In this document: one piece after another, positions 48,735-57,337 of the stretch | Position numbering within the stretch: position 1 is the stretch's first letter | Layout of the letters: each line of letters opens with the position of its first letter | Assembly: GCF_014196745.1 (NCBI RefSeq) | Contig: NZ_JACIEH010000002.1 | Location: forward strand, 682,383 to 746,382 | From: Sphingomonas kyeonggiensis | GTDB lineage: Bacteria; Pseudomonadota; Alphaproteobacteria; Sphingomonadales; Sphingomonadaceae | Length of the DNA stretch: 64,000 nt | Reading direction: 5' to 3' | Notes under the pieces: generated by a model | Database searches by the model: none | What the model was told of the DNA's origin: nothing | What the model saw: the letters and a program-made list of their open reading frames with translations, nothing else | Position numbers and translations under genes: made by a program

Positions 48735-49985
48735 ATGGACCTGGTCGTCGAGAAGCGCAGCCTGTCGCTGCGCGTGAAGATCGCGCTCGGCGTCGCCGCG
48801 GCGCTGCTGGCTGCATTCGGCTTCTGGTGGTTCGCCCCCACCGGCGCCAGCCAGACCGTGACCATGGACCGGGTGACCGTCTCCACCGTCACCAAGGGCA
48901 CGTTCGACGATTTCATGCCGCTGCGCGCCCGCGTCACGCCGCTGCTCACCGTCTATATCGATGCGGTCGAGGGCGGCCGGGTGGAGAAGATGCTGGTCGA
49001 GGACGGCGCCACCGTCGCCGCCGGCCAGCCGATCGCGCTGCTGTCGAACGCCGAGCTCCAGCTCTCCACCCTCGCCCGCCAGACCGAGGTCGAGCAGCAG
49101 ATCAACAACATGCGCAGCCAGGAGCTGTCGCTCGCCCAGACCCAGCTCTCCAACGAGCGCGCCGTGCTCGCCGCCCAGACCACTTATGAGAAGGCCCGCC
49201 GCCAGTATGAGCGCGAGAAGCCGCTCGCCGATCGCGGCTTCGTCTCGGGCAAGCAGTTCGCCGACACCCAGGCGGATTACGAGCTCAGCCAGCGCAACCT
49301 CGCCGCGCTCAAGCGCAGCCAGAGCACCGATGCGCGCCTTCAGGGCAGCCAGCTCACCCAGCAGCAACAGGCTGCCAGGTCGATGCAGTCCGGCCTCGCC
49401 ATCGCCCGCGCCAATCTCGACGCGCTCCAGCTGCGCGCGCCGGTCGCCGGCCAGCTCTCCGGCTTCTCGGTCCAGGTCGGCCAGTCGCTCTCCCGCGGCG
49501 AGCGCGTCGGCCAGATCGACAGCCCGGGCCGCAACAAGCTGATCGCCGGCGTCGACGAATTCTACCTCGGCCGCGTCCAGCTGGGCCAGCAGGCCGCGCT
49601 CGACTGGGGCGGCAAGCGCTACGCGGCCAAGGTCACCAAGATCTATCCGCAGGTGCAGAACGGCCAGTTCCAGGTCGACCTGCAGTTCGCCGGCGCCGAG
49701 CCGCCCCAGCTCCAGCGCGGCCAGACCATGCAGGCGCGCCTCACCCTCGGCGATCCGGCGCCCGCGCTGCTGATCCCGAACGGCGCCTTCTACAACGACA
49801 CCGGCGGCGCCTGGGTGTTCGTCGTCGCCCCGGGCGGCGGCAGCGCCGAGAAGCGCACCGTTCGCCTCGGCCGCCGCAACACCGATTTCGTCGAGGTGCT
49901 CGAAGGGCTCGAGCCCGGCGAGAAGGTGATCACCTCGCCCTATACCGGCCTCACCGACAAGACGCGCCTGGACCTGACCAAGTGA
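48735..49985 (+). CDS. Membrane-fusion (HlyD/MacA-like) subunit of an ABC exporter
   Basis: This 416-residue periplasmic adaptor is anchored by an N-terminal membrane helix (VKIALGVAAALLAAFGFWWFA). It has a lipoyl-type half (IDAVEGGRVEKMLVEDGATVAAGQPIALL), a long coiled-coil hairpin rich in Gln (QQINNMRSQELSLAQTQLSN) and the second lipoyl half (LRAPVAGQLSGFSVQVGQSL), followed by a beta-barrel. The ATG at 48735 is chosen because promoter 2 would start the transcript at about 48676, which leaves only two bases for the earlier ATG at 48678. An ATG at 48693 is also possible. It is the first gene of the MFP-ATPase-FtsX exporter. Confidence 0.88.
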   Translation: MDLVVEKRSLSLRVKIALGVAAALLAAFGFWWFAPTGASQTVTMDRVTVSTVTKGTFDDFMPLRARVTPLLTVYIDAVEGGRVEKMLVEDGATVAAGQPIALLSNAELQLSTLARQTEVEQQINNMRSQELSLAQTQLSNERAVLAAQTTYEKARRQYEREKPLADRGFVSGKQFADTQADYELSQRNLAALKRSQSTDARLQGSQLTQQQQAARSMQSGLAIARANLDALQLRAPVAGQLSGFSVQVGQSLSRGERVGQIDSPGRNKLIAGVDEFYLGRVQLGQQAALDWGGKRYAAKVTKIYPQVQNGQFQVDLQFAGAEPPQLQRGQTMQARLTLGDPAPALLIPNGAFYNDTGGAWVFVVAPGGGSAEKRTVRLGRRNTDFVEVLEGLEPGEKVITSPYTGLTDKTRLDLTK

Positions 49986-50005
49986 CCGAAAAGAAAGGGA
50001 ATCCG

Positions 50006-50686
50006 ATGCTGCATATGCGCGAACTCTCCAAGGTCTACCGCACCGACACTGTGCAGACGACGGCGCTCGACGCGATCGACCTCGAAATCGCCCAGGGCGA
50101 ATTCGTCGCGATCATGGGCCCGTCCGGCTGCGGCAAGTCGACCCTGCTCAACATGATCGGCATGCTCGATAGCCCGTCCTCGGGATCGTACATGTTCAAC
50201 GGCCAGGAAGTCGCCGGGCTCAGCGAGAGCAGGCTCGCCGATGTCCGCAAGGAGAATATCGGCTTCATCTTCCAGAGCTTCAATCTGGTCGACGAGCTGA
50301 GCGTCCGCGACAATGTCGAACTCGCTTTGCTCTACCACAATGTCCCCGCCGCGGAGCGCAAGCGCCGCGTCGACGAAGTGATGGACCGCACCGGGATCGC
50401 GCACCGTGCCCGCCACCGGCCCAGTCAGCTCTCGGGTGGCCAGCAGCAGCGCGTCGCGGTCGCCCGCGCGCTCGTCGCCTCTCCGAAGCTGATCCTCGCC
50501 GACGAGCCTACCGGCAATCTCGACACCCAGCATGGCGAGGAGGTGATGCACATGCTGCAGACGCTCAACGCCGAGGGTTCGACGATCGTGATGGTCACCC
50601 ACTCGCCCGCGCACGCCGACTATGCCGGCCGCATCGTCTCGATGCTCGACGGCCGCGTCCTCCAGGAACGCCGCCGCGCGGCATGA
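50006..50686 (+). CDS. ABC transporter ATPase (MacB/LolD-type)
   Basis: This 226-residue ATPase has Walker [10 protein letters not shown], the Q loop [10 protein letters not shown], signature [15 protein letters not shown], Walker [13 protein letters not shown] and the H loop VTHSPAHAD. The sequence and size fit the MacB/LolD/FtsE subgroup that partners FtsX-type permeases. The ATG at 50006 follows GGGA. A GTG at 49982 overlaps the end of the MFP gene and cannot be excluded. It powers the exporter with the FtsX-like permease downstream. A palindromic repeat separates the two. Confidence 0.94.
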   Translation: MLHMRELSKVYRTDTVQTTALDAIDLEIAQGEFVAIMGPSGCGKSTLLNMIGMLDSPSSGSYMFNGQEVAGLSESRLADVRKENIGFIFQSFNLVDELSVRDNVELALLYHNVPAAERKRRVDEVMDRTGIAHRARHRPSQLSGGQQQRVAVARALVASPKLILADEPTGNLDTQHGEEVMHMLQTLNAEGSTIVMVTHSPAHADYAGRIVSMLDGRVLQERRRAA

Positions 50687-50689
50687 TGC

Positions 50690-50793
50690 AACGCCTTCTC
50701 CCCGCTTGCGGGGAGAAGGCAGGGGAGAGGGGGATTGATCCCTAGCGCCCCTCTCCCCGATCCCCTCCCTGTCCGCGGGGAGGGGGAGAACGA
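50690..50793. repeat. Palindromic repeat between the ATPase and permease genes
   Basis: A hairpin CCTTCTCCCCGC-TTGC-GGGGAGAAGG is followed by a second GC-rich dyad (GGGGAGAGGGGGATTGATCCC...CCCCTCTCCCC) and CCCTCCCTGTCCGCGGGGAGGGGG. It differs from the ~150 bp family at 36.7, 38.1 and 53.4 kb. It may act as an mRNA processing or stability element inside the operon. Confidence 0.8.
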
Positions 50794-50807
50794 GAAGGAA
50801 GAAGCCC

Positions 50808-53303
50808 ATGTGGCGCAACTATCTCACGGTCGGCCTGCGCGCGCTCGCGAAGAACCGCACCTATGCCTTCATCAACCTGTTCGGCCTGGCGATCGGCCTC
50901 GCGGCGTGCCTGCTGATCCTGCTCTACGTCCAGTATGAGCGCAGCTACGACCGCTGGCTGCCCGACAGCGACCGCACCTATCAGCTCCAGGTCTATTATC
51001 AGAGCAAGACCAACGGCGATAAGTACGACAACCAGGGCGCGCCCTATGTGACCAAGGCGGCGCTGCTCAAGGATTTCCCGCAGATCGAGAGCGCCACCTA
51101 TTTCGGCGGCCCGCGCCTCACCCTGCTCAAGGACGGCCAGGCGACCGAGGTCGAGGACGGCCGGCTGGTCGACAGCGCCTTTCTCGATACGATCGGGCTG
51201 CCGATGGTGCAGGGGGACCACAAGGCGCTCTCGGCCCCCGGCACGGTGGCGCTGAGCGAGACCGAGGCGACCCGGCTGTTCGGCACCACCAGCGTGGTCG
51301 GCCGCACCCTGACCCTGCTCGTCGCGGGCAAGAAGGCCGATTACCGGATCACCGGCGTGTTCAAGGACCTGCCGAAGAACTCGCACATGGCGATGCGCAT
51401 GCTCGCCCGTGCCGATTTCCCCAGCATGTTCCCCGAGGATGACGGCTATCTCACCAGCTGGGGTTGGACCTCGGGCTATGTCTATGTGAAGCTGCGCCCG
51501 GGCGTCGATGTGAAGACGATCAATTCCCAGATGCCGGCCTGGGAAAAGCGCAACATCCCCGACGAGAATTTCAACGGCAATCGCTACAATGCCGGCGACG
51601 AACGCACCTTCAAGCTGGTCGCCGCGCCCGACGTGCACCTCGGCATCGCCAGCAATTCGGGCATGACGCCGGGCAATGACCTGCAGACGATCACCACCTT
51701 CGCGGTGATCGCCCTGCTGATCCTGGCCATGGCCTGCATCAACTTCACCAACCTCGCCACTGCCCGCGCCAGCCAGCGCGCCCGCGAAGTGGCGCTGCGC
51801 AAGGTGCTGGGCGCCACCCGCCGCCAGCTGATGACCCAGTTCCTGGGAGAGTCGGTCCTGCTCGCCACGATCGCGATGCTCCTCGCGCTCGCGGTGGTCG
51901 AGATCGTGCTGCCCTGGTTCGGCAACTTCCTCGATGCCGATCTGGAGCTCCATTATTTCGGGCAGGACGGGCTGATCCTGCCGATGATCGCACTGGTGCT
52001 GCTCGTCGGCGCGGCGGGCGGCCTCTATCCCGCCTTCTACCTGTCCCGCTTCCAGCCCGCCCGCGTGCTCAAGGCGAACAAGTCGGCGGCGGACGCCGAG
52101 GGCTCGGGCCGGCTGCGCAGCGCGCTCGTCGTCATCCAGTTCGCGGTATCGATCGGGCTGATCATCTGCACCGCGGTGGTCTATTCGCAGAATGTCTACG
52201 CCCGCACCGTCGATCCGGGATACAAGCGGGCCGGGCTGCTCCAGCTCCAGGGCATCGGCTCGAAGACGCTCGAGCCCCAGGCCGATGCACTGACTCGCGA
52301 GATCGCCAAGGTGCCGGGCGTCGAATCCGCCGGCCGCACGATGATCGGCGTCGTCACCGGCCAGACCTCGACCACCTCGGTGGTGCTGCCCGGTCGCCCC
52401 GATCCGGTGGATCTCGGCGTCTACTCGGTCGATGCCGGCTTCTTCCCCACCATGGGCATCCGCACCACCGCAGGCCGCGTGTTCGACGAGCGCGCCGCCG
52501 ACGACATGACCACCCCGCGCCCAGAGGATCCGGCGGCGGAGCGGGTGCTGGTCGCGCGCGGCGGCCATGTCGTGCTCAACGCGGCGGGCGTGAAGCGCCT
52601 CGGCTTCAAGAGCGCGCAGGAAGCGATCGGCAAGACGATCCGCTACGGCGTGAAGGACGAATATGGGGGCATCATGGACCTCACCATCATCGGTGTCGTC
52701 GCCGATGCGCGCTTCCGCACGGTGAAGACCGCGATCGAGCCGACGATGTTCCTGCTCGACAAGCACAACGTCAACTGGCTGGTCGCCCGCTTCCACGGCG
52801 ATCCGCGCCCGGTGCGCGAGGGGATCGAGCGGGTCTGGCGCCGCCATGCCCCCGACGTGCCGTTCGACGCGATCCTTGCCGACGAGGTGATCGCCAAGGC
52901 CTATGAGCGGCTCGATGCCCGTGCCCAGATGTTCGGCCTGTTCGCGGTGCTCGCGGTGGTGATCGGCTGTCTCGGCCTGTTCGGCCTCGCCGCCTTCACG
53001 GCGGAGCGGCGGACCAAGGAGATCGGCATCCGCAAGGTGTTGGGCGCCCGTACGATCGACATCGCGCGGCTGCTGGTCTGGCAGTTCACCCGCCCGGTGG
53101 TGCTCGCCAACATCATCGCCTGGCCGGTCGCCTGGTGGCTGATGCGCGAGTTCCTCAACGCCTATGACGCGCGCATCTCGCTCACCCCGGTGCCGTTCCT
53201 CGCCGCGAGCCTGCTCGCGCTGGCGATCGCGGTCCTCACCATCGGCGCCCACGCCTTCCGTGTCGCGCGCACCAATCCGGTTCATGCCCTGCGCTACGAG
53301 TAG
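50808..53303 (+). CDS. FtsX-like ABC permease (MacB-PCD type), 831 residues
   Basis: This 831-residue inner-membrane protein has two FtsX/MacB-like halves. Each has an N-terminal membrane helix, a periplasmic MacB-PCD domain and a trio of C-terminal membrane helices. Landmarks are NLFGLAIGLAACLLILLYVQYE, ALLILAMACINFTNLATARAS, SQRAREVALRKVLGATRRQLMTQFLGES (first half), LFAVLAVVIGCLGLFGLAAF and RRTKEIGIRKVLGARTIDIARLLVWQF (second half). The R-x-K-E-(V/I)-x-(L/I)-R-K-V-L-G-A motif is typical. This duplicated form occurs with HK/RR and MFP genes in several Gram-negative groups. The substrate is unknown. Confidence 0.93.
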   Translation: MWRNYLTVGLRALAKNRTYAFINLFGLAIGLAACLLILLYVQYERSYDRWLPDSDRTYQLQVYYQSKTNGDKYDNQGAPYVTKAALLKDFPQIESATYFGGPRLTLLKDGQATEVEDGRLVDSAFLDTIGLPMVQGDHKALSAPGTVALSETEATRLFGTTSVVGRTLTLLVAGKKADYRITGVFKDLPKNSHMAMRMLARADFPSMFPEDDGYLTSWGWTSGYVYVKLRPGVDVKTINSQMPAWEKRNIPDENFNGNRYNAGDERTFKLVAAPDVHLGIASNSGMTPGNDLQTITTFAVIALLILAMACINFTNLATARASQRAREVALRKVLGATRRQLMTQFLGESVLLATIAMLLALAVVEIVLPWFGNFLDADLELHYFGQDGLILPMIALVLLVGAAGGLYPAFYLSRFQPARVLKANKSAADAEGSGRLRSALVVIQFAVSIGLIICTAVVYSQNVYARTVDPGYKRAGLLQLQGIGSKTLEPQADALTREIAKVPGVESAGRTMIGVVTGQTSTTSVVLPGRPDPVDLGVYSVDAGFFPTMGIRTTAGRVFDERAADDMTTPRPEDPAAERVLVARGGHVVLNAAGVKRLGFKSAQEAIGKTIRYGVKDEYGGIMDLTIIGVVADARFRTVKTAIEPTMFLLDKHNVNWLVARFHGDPRPVREGIERVWRRHAPDVPFDAILADEVIAKAYERLDARAQMFGLFAVLAVVIGCLGLFGLAAFTAERRTKEIGIRKVLGARTIDIARLLVWQFTRPVVLANIIAWPVAWWLMREFLNAYDARISLTPVPFLAASLLALAIAVLTIGAHAFRVARTNPVHALRYE

Positions 53304-53365
53304 GCGCGTCAGTTCAGGGTCATGGGAGCGGGCGGGGAGGCAACTCCCCGCCCGTTTTTCGTATT

Positions 53366-53515
53366 AATTCCTCCCCGAGCTTGTCTCGGGGAGGGGGACC
53401 GCGCGACGAAGTCGCGTGGTGGAGGGGCCGGCGCCACGCGCCGGTACCCGGCGCGCCCCTCCACCACCCGCTTCGCGGGCGGTCCCCCTCCCCCAGCAAG
53501 CTCGGGGAGGAATTT
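53366..53515. repeat. Dispersed ~150 bp palindromic repeat, copy 3
   Basis: This is the same family as copies 1 and 2 but in the opposite orientation. It starts with AATTCCTCCCCGAGC and ends with CTCGGGGAGGAATTT, with the inner dyad TGGTGGAGGGG...CCCCTCCACCA. It lies between the exporter and the pectate lyase and probably ends or stabilises the exporter transcript. Confidence 0.9.
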
Positions 53516-53578
53516 GAGGGGGATGGACGCAAACCGCCACCGCGCTATCCTCCGCCAACACCAAAATCGGGAGGGGAT

Positions 53579-54865
53579 ATGATTCGTATCGCAAAGATCG
53601 CTCTGTTCGCAGCTGCAGCGATGACACCGGTGGCATATGCGGCGATCGAAGTGATCGGCCAGATGACGCCCGCCGAACCGATCACCCATGCCCGGATCGC
53701 CACGCTTCCCATCGGACAGCAGCGCGCCTGGAACGTCTATCTCGACAAGTCGGCCGAGCTGAAGCAGGCCGACAAGGCTGCGCTCGCCGCGGAGCGCCAG
53801 GGCCTCGCCACCATCCCCGCGCCGCCGCCCTCGGGCAAGTCGGGCGGCAGCGGCATGGAGGCCAACAAGGCCGCCGCCTTCTACGCCACGCCCGAGGCGC
53901 GCCGCGTCGCCGACAACATCGTCAGCTTCCAGACTCCGGCAGGCGGCTGGGGCAAGAATGTCGATCGCGACGGTCCGGCCCGGGTGAAGGGCCAGCATTA
54001 TGTCCCGGTCGAGCATCTCGCCGCCAATGCGCGCACCGCCGGCGACGACGAGGAGTGGAGCTATGTCGGCACGATCGACAACAACGCCACCACCTCCGAG
54101 CTGCGCTTCCTCGCGCGCTTCCAGGCCGGGCTGCCGGGCGCGGAGGGCGATCCCTATCGTGCCGCCTTCCTCAAGGGCGTGCGTTATCTCCTGAATGCGC
54201 AGTTCCCCAACGGCGGCTGGCCCCAGATCTACCCGCTCCAGGGCGGCTATCACGATGCGCTCACGTTCAACGATGATGCGCTCTCTTCGGTGGCGGGTGT
54301 GCTCGCCGACGTCGCCCGTCGGCAGAACGATTATGGCTTCGTGCCCGAAGCGCTCGCAGCGGAAGCGAAGATTGCCTGCAACCGCGCGATCCAGCTGATC
54401 CTGAAGACCCAGGTCCTCGTCGACGGCAAGCGCACCATCTGGGGCCAGCAGCATGACGCGCTCACCCTTGCGCCGGTGGGTGCCCGCAACTTCGAACCGG
54501 CCGCACTGTCCTCGGATGAGAGCGCCGACCTTCTGATCTTCCTGATGAAGCAGGCGGGCCGCTCGCCCTCGGTCGATGCGGCGGTGCAGGACGGGGTGGC
54601 CTGGCTCAAGGCGCATGCCTTTCACGGCGTGATCTTCACGGACGGCGCCGATGGTCGCAGGCTGCGCGACAAGCCCGGTGCCGGCCCGATCTGGTCGCGC
54701 TACTATGACATCAAGACCGGCAAGCCGATCTTCGGCGACCGCGACCGGTCGATCCACACCGACGTCAACGAGATCAGCGCCGAGCGCCGCAACGGCTATA
54801 GCTGGTACAATGCCGGCCCCGCCAAGGCACTGGCGACCTATGACAAATGGGTGGCGAAGAAATAG
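53579..54865 (+). CDS. PL10-type pectate lyase
   Basis: This 428-residue protein has a signal peptide (MIRIAKIALFAAAAMTPVAYA) and the PL10/Pel-15E pattern: FQTPAGGWGKNVD near 130, DNNATTSELRFLARF, FPNGGWPQIYPL, YHDALTFNDDALS, TIWGQQHDALTLAP and a C-terminal NGYSWYNAGPAKAL. It should cleave polygalacturonate by beta-elimination. The ATG at 53579 follows GGGAGGGG. It may leave the cell through the type II system encoded in the window, but that is inference. Confidence 0.9.
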   Translation: MIRIAKIALFAAAAMTPVAYAAIEVIGQMTPAEPITHARIATLPIGQQRAWNVYLDKSAELKQADKAALAAERQGLATIPAPPPSGKSGGSGMEANKAAAFYATPEARRVADNIVSFQTPAGGWGKNVDRDGPARVKGQHYVPVEHLAANARTAGDDEEWSYVGTIDNNATTSELRFLARFQAGLPGAEGDPYRAAFLKGVRYLLNAQFPNGGWPQIYPLQGGYHDALTFNDDALSSVAGVLADVARRQNDYGFVPEALAAEAKIACNRAIQLILKTQVLVDGKRTIWGQQHDALTLAPVGARNFEPAALSSDESADLLIFLMKQAGRSPSVDAAVQDGVAWLKAHAFHGVIFTDGADGRRLRDKPGAGPIWSRYYDIKTGKPIFGDRDRSIHTDVNEISAERRNGYSWYNAGPAKALATYDKWVAKK

Positions 54866-55225
54866 CGCCCAGGCGTCATCCAAGCCTCAAACTGTCACCC
54901 ACCCCAAACCGTCATCCCGGCGAAAGCCGGGATCTCAGGCGGAGGCGCGGGGAAGGAGCCGCACGAGATCCCGGCTTTCGCCGGGATGACGGATGGGCGT
55001 GCGGGATGCAGCTCAAGCCTGTCCTACAGGCAAATGTTCTGCTAATGTTCCAAGAGGCTGCCGCAAGGCCGCTCTTTGAACCGTAAGCTCAGCGCATCCG
55101 CGCCAACATCCGCGTGCGAAACCGTCCGTTCGTGCGTCACGCCGCTCTCGCGGAACTGTATCGCGGAGCGCTTCGGCAAGCGTGTGCTCCGCGTAACCTG
55201 TGCCAATATCCGCGTCCGCAGGTGT
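54866..55225. other. 360-base gap with a 26 bp perfect inverted repeat
   Basis: The gap between the pectate lyase and the ABC-F gene holds the inverted repeat described separately (54911-54990). The remaining ~230 bases contain no convincing gene or promoter. The small reading frames there lack start signals. Confidence 0.6.
54911..54990. repeat. Perfect 26 bp inverted repeat (CCCGGCGAAAGCCGGG type)
   Basis: GTCATCCCGGCGAAAGCCGG plus GATCTC at 54911-54936 recurs exactly as its reverse complement at 54965-54990, with 28 bases between. Each arm is itself a hairpin with a GAAA loop. Such elements are common intergenic repeats in alphaproteobacteria. Confidence 0.92.
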
Positions 55226-57088
55226 CTAGTTCGCCGATTCCAGCGTCTCGGTCGCCCGCAGCCAGGTCGCCTCGGCCTCCTCCAGCTCCGACTCGACCTC
55301 GCCGCGCCGCTTCATCAGGTCGCCCATCGACAGCGCCTTGAGCCATTTGGGCGGCTTGCCGGCCAGGGCTGCGTCGATTTCCGCTAGCGATTTCTGTGCC
55401 TTGGAGATGCGGTCCTCGGCATCGCTCACTGCCTTGCGCAGTCCGGACGAGCCTTCGCGCGCCTGGGCCGCGGCGCGGCGCTCTTCCTTCTTGTCGGCAG
55501 GGGCGGGGGCGCTGCCGGGTGCCGGCTTCCCCGATACGACGAAGGCGGCATATTCCTCGATCGTCCCGTCGAACTCGCGGGCGGTGCCGCCATCGACCAG
55601 GAACAGCCGGTCGGCGACCAGTTCGAGCATGTGGCGGTCGTGGCTGACCAGCACCACCGCGCCCTTGAACTCGGCCAGCGCCTGGACCAGCGCCTCGCGG
55701 GTATCGACGTCGAGGTGGTTGGTCGGCTCGTCGAGGATCAGCAGGTGCGGCGCGTTATGGGTGACCAGCGCCAGCGCCAGCCGCGCCCGCTCGCCGCCCG
55801 AAAGCTTGCCGACCTTGGTCAGCGCCTTGTCGCCCGAAAAGCCGAAGCGGCCGAGCTGGCTGCGCACCTGCACCGGCGTCGCGCCCTTCATCACCCGGCC
55901 CATCGTCTCCACCGGGGTGGCGTCGGGATCGAGCTCTTCGACCTGGTACTGGGTGAAATAGCCGACCGTCAGCTTGGTGGCGGTGGTCATCTCGCCGGCC
56001 ATCACCGGAAGCTCGCCGGCGATCATCCGGGCGAGCGTGGTCTTGCCGTTGCCGTTGCGGCCGAGCAGCGCGATGCGATCATCGGGATCGAGCCGCAGCC
56101 CCAGCCGCGAGAGGATCGGCTTGCCTTCCTCATAGCCGACGGCGGCGTGATCGAGCGTCAGCAGCGGCGGACGCAGGCCCTGCGGATTGGGGAAGTCGAA
56201 GCGCATGCTCGGATCCTCGGCCACCGCCGCGATCGGCTGCATCCGCTCCAGCGCCTTGACGCGGCTCTGCGCCTGCTTGGCCTTGCTCGCCTTGGCCCGC
56301 CAGCGATCGACGAATGCCTGCAGCTTCTCGCGCTCGGCCACCTGCTTCTCGCGCGCTGCCGCCTGCTGCGCCATCCGCTCGGCCCGCTGCCGCTCGAACG
56401 CGTCGTATCCGCCGACATAGAGCGTGGTCTGGCCGCGATCGAGGTGGAGGATATGGTCCGCCACGTTGTTGAGCAGGTCGCGCTCATGGCTGATCAGCAG
56501 GATCGTGCCGCGATAGGCGCGCAGGAACCCCTCGAGCCACATCACCGCTTCCAGGTCGAGGTGGTTCGAAGGCTCGTCGAGCAGCAGGATGTCGGGGTTG
56601 AGGAACAGCAGCGAGGCCAGGGCGACGCGCATGCGCCAGCCGCCCGAGAAGCTGTCCATCGGCCGCGCCTGCATCGCCTCGTCGAAGCCCAGGCCCTTGA
56701 GGATGCGGCCCGCACGGGCAGGGGCCTCATATGCGTCGATCTGGTCGAGCCGTTCATAGATATGGCCCAGCCGGTCGGGGTCGGTCTGCGTCTCGGCTTC
56801 GGTGAGCAGTTCGGCGCGCTCGATATCGGCCTCCAGCACCGTATCGAAGGCGCTGGTCTGGCCGCTCGGCGCATCCTGGCGGAGATAGCCGAATCGAGCG
56901 CTGCGGGGAATGTCGACCGAACCATTGTCGGGCTCGATCATCCCGGCGATCGCCTTCATCAGCGTCGATTTGCCGGCGCCATTGCGCCCGATGAAGCCGA
57001 CGCGCGCGCGCTGCGGGATCGCCGCAGAGGCGCCCTCGATGATCGCGCGGCCGCCAAGCCGGATGGTGATGTCACGGAAAGAAAGCAT
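55226..57088 (-). CDS. ABC-F family ATPase
   Basis: This 620-residue soluble protein has two ABC domains and no membrane segment. The first has GRNGAGKST, FSGGWRMRVALASLL and LLLDEPSNHLDLEA. The second has GRNGNGKTT, LSGGERARLALALVTHN and LILDEPTNHLDVDT. The ABC-F interdomain linker (about residues 240-300) and a C-terminal coiled coil (LAEIDAALAG... LEEAEATWLRATE) are present, like Uup/YheS. ABC-F proteins act on ribosomes. The ATG at 57088 is preceded by an upstream longer reading that begins in the intergenic region. Confidence 0.94.
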   Translation of the reverse strand: MLSFRDITIRLGGRAIIEGASAAIPQRARVGFIGRNGAGKSTLMKAIAGMIEPDNGSVDIPRSARFGYLRQDAPSGQTSAFDTVLEADIERAELLTEAETQTDPDRLGHIYERLDQIDAYEAPARAGRILKGLGFDEAMQARPMDSFSGGWRMRVALASLLFLNPDILLLDEPSNHLDLEAVMWLEGFLRAYRGTILLISHERDLLNNVADHILHLDRGQTTLYVGGYDAFERQRAERMAQQAAAREKQVAEREKLQAFVDRWRAKASKAKQAQSRVKALERMQPIAAVAEDPSMRFDFPNPQGLRPPLLTLDHAAVGYEEGKPILSRLGLRLDPDDRIALLGRNGNGKTTLARMIAGELPVMAGEMTTATKLTVGYFTQYQVEELDPDATPVETMGRVMKGATPVQVRSQLGRFGFSGDKALTKVGKLSGGERARLALALVTHNAPHLLILDEPTNHLDVDTREALVQALAEFKGAVVLVSHDRHMLELVADRLFLVDGGTAREFDGTIEEYAAFVVSGKPAPGSAPAPADKKEERRAAAQAREGSSGLRKAVSDAEDRISKAQKSLAEIDAALAGKPPKWLKALSMGDLMKRRGEVESELEEAEATWLRATETLESAN

Positions 57089-57183
57089 ATGCGGGCGCCT
57101 AGCAGCACTCAGGCGGGCGCCCAAGTGCCCTGTGACCCCTGGCGGTCACTTTACCTAAAGTGTTGAAATAAGCGGGAATAAAT

Positions 57184-57260
57184 TGGTCGGGGAAAGAGGA
57201 TTCGAACCTCCGGCCCCTGCCTCCCGAAGACAGTGCTCTACCAGGCTGAGCTATTCCCCG
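57184..57260 (-). tRNA. tRNA-Pro (CGG)
   Basis: A 77-base cloverleaf on the minus strand: acceptor CGGGGAA pairs with TTCCCCG, the D arm has AGCTCAGCCTGGTAGAGC, and the anticodon stem CTGTC pairs with GGCAG around loop TTCGGGA, which gives anticodon CGG (reads CCG, proline). The T arm GGTTCGAATCC is intact, and the 3' CCA is encoded. Confidence 0.96.
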
Positions 57261-57337
57261 ACCGGCGCCTCCGGGGCGAACCCCGACTGCGAGGGGGCGC
57301 CTATAACCACGCTATTTGAGTCACGCAAGCCACTGAA

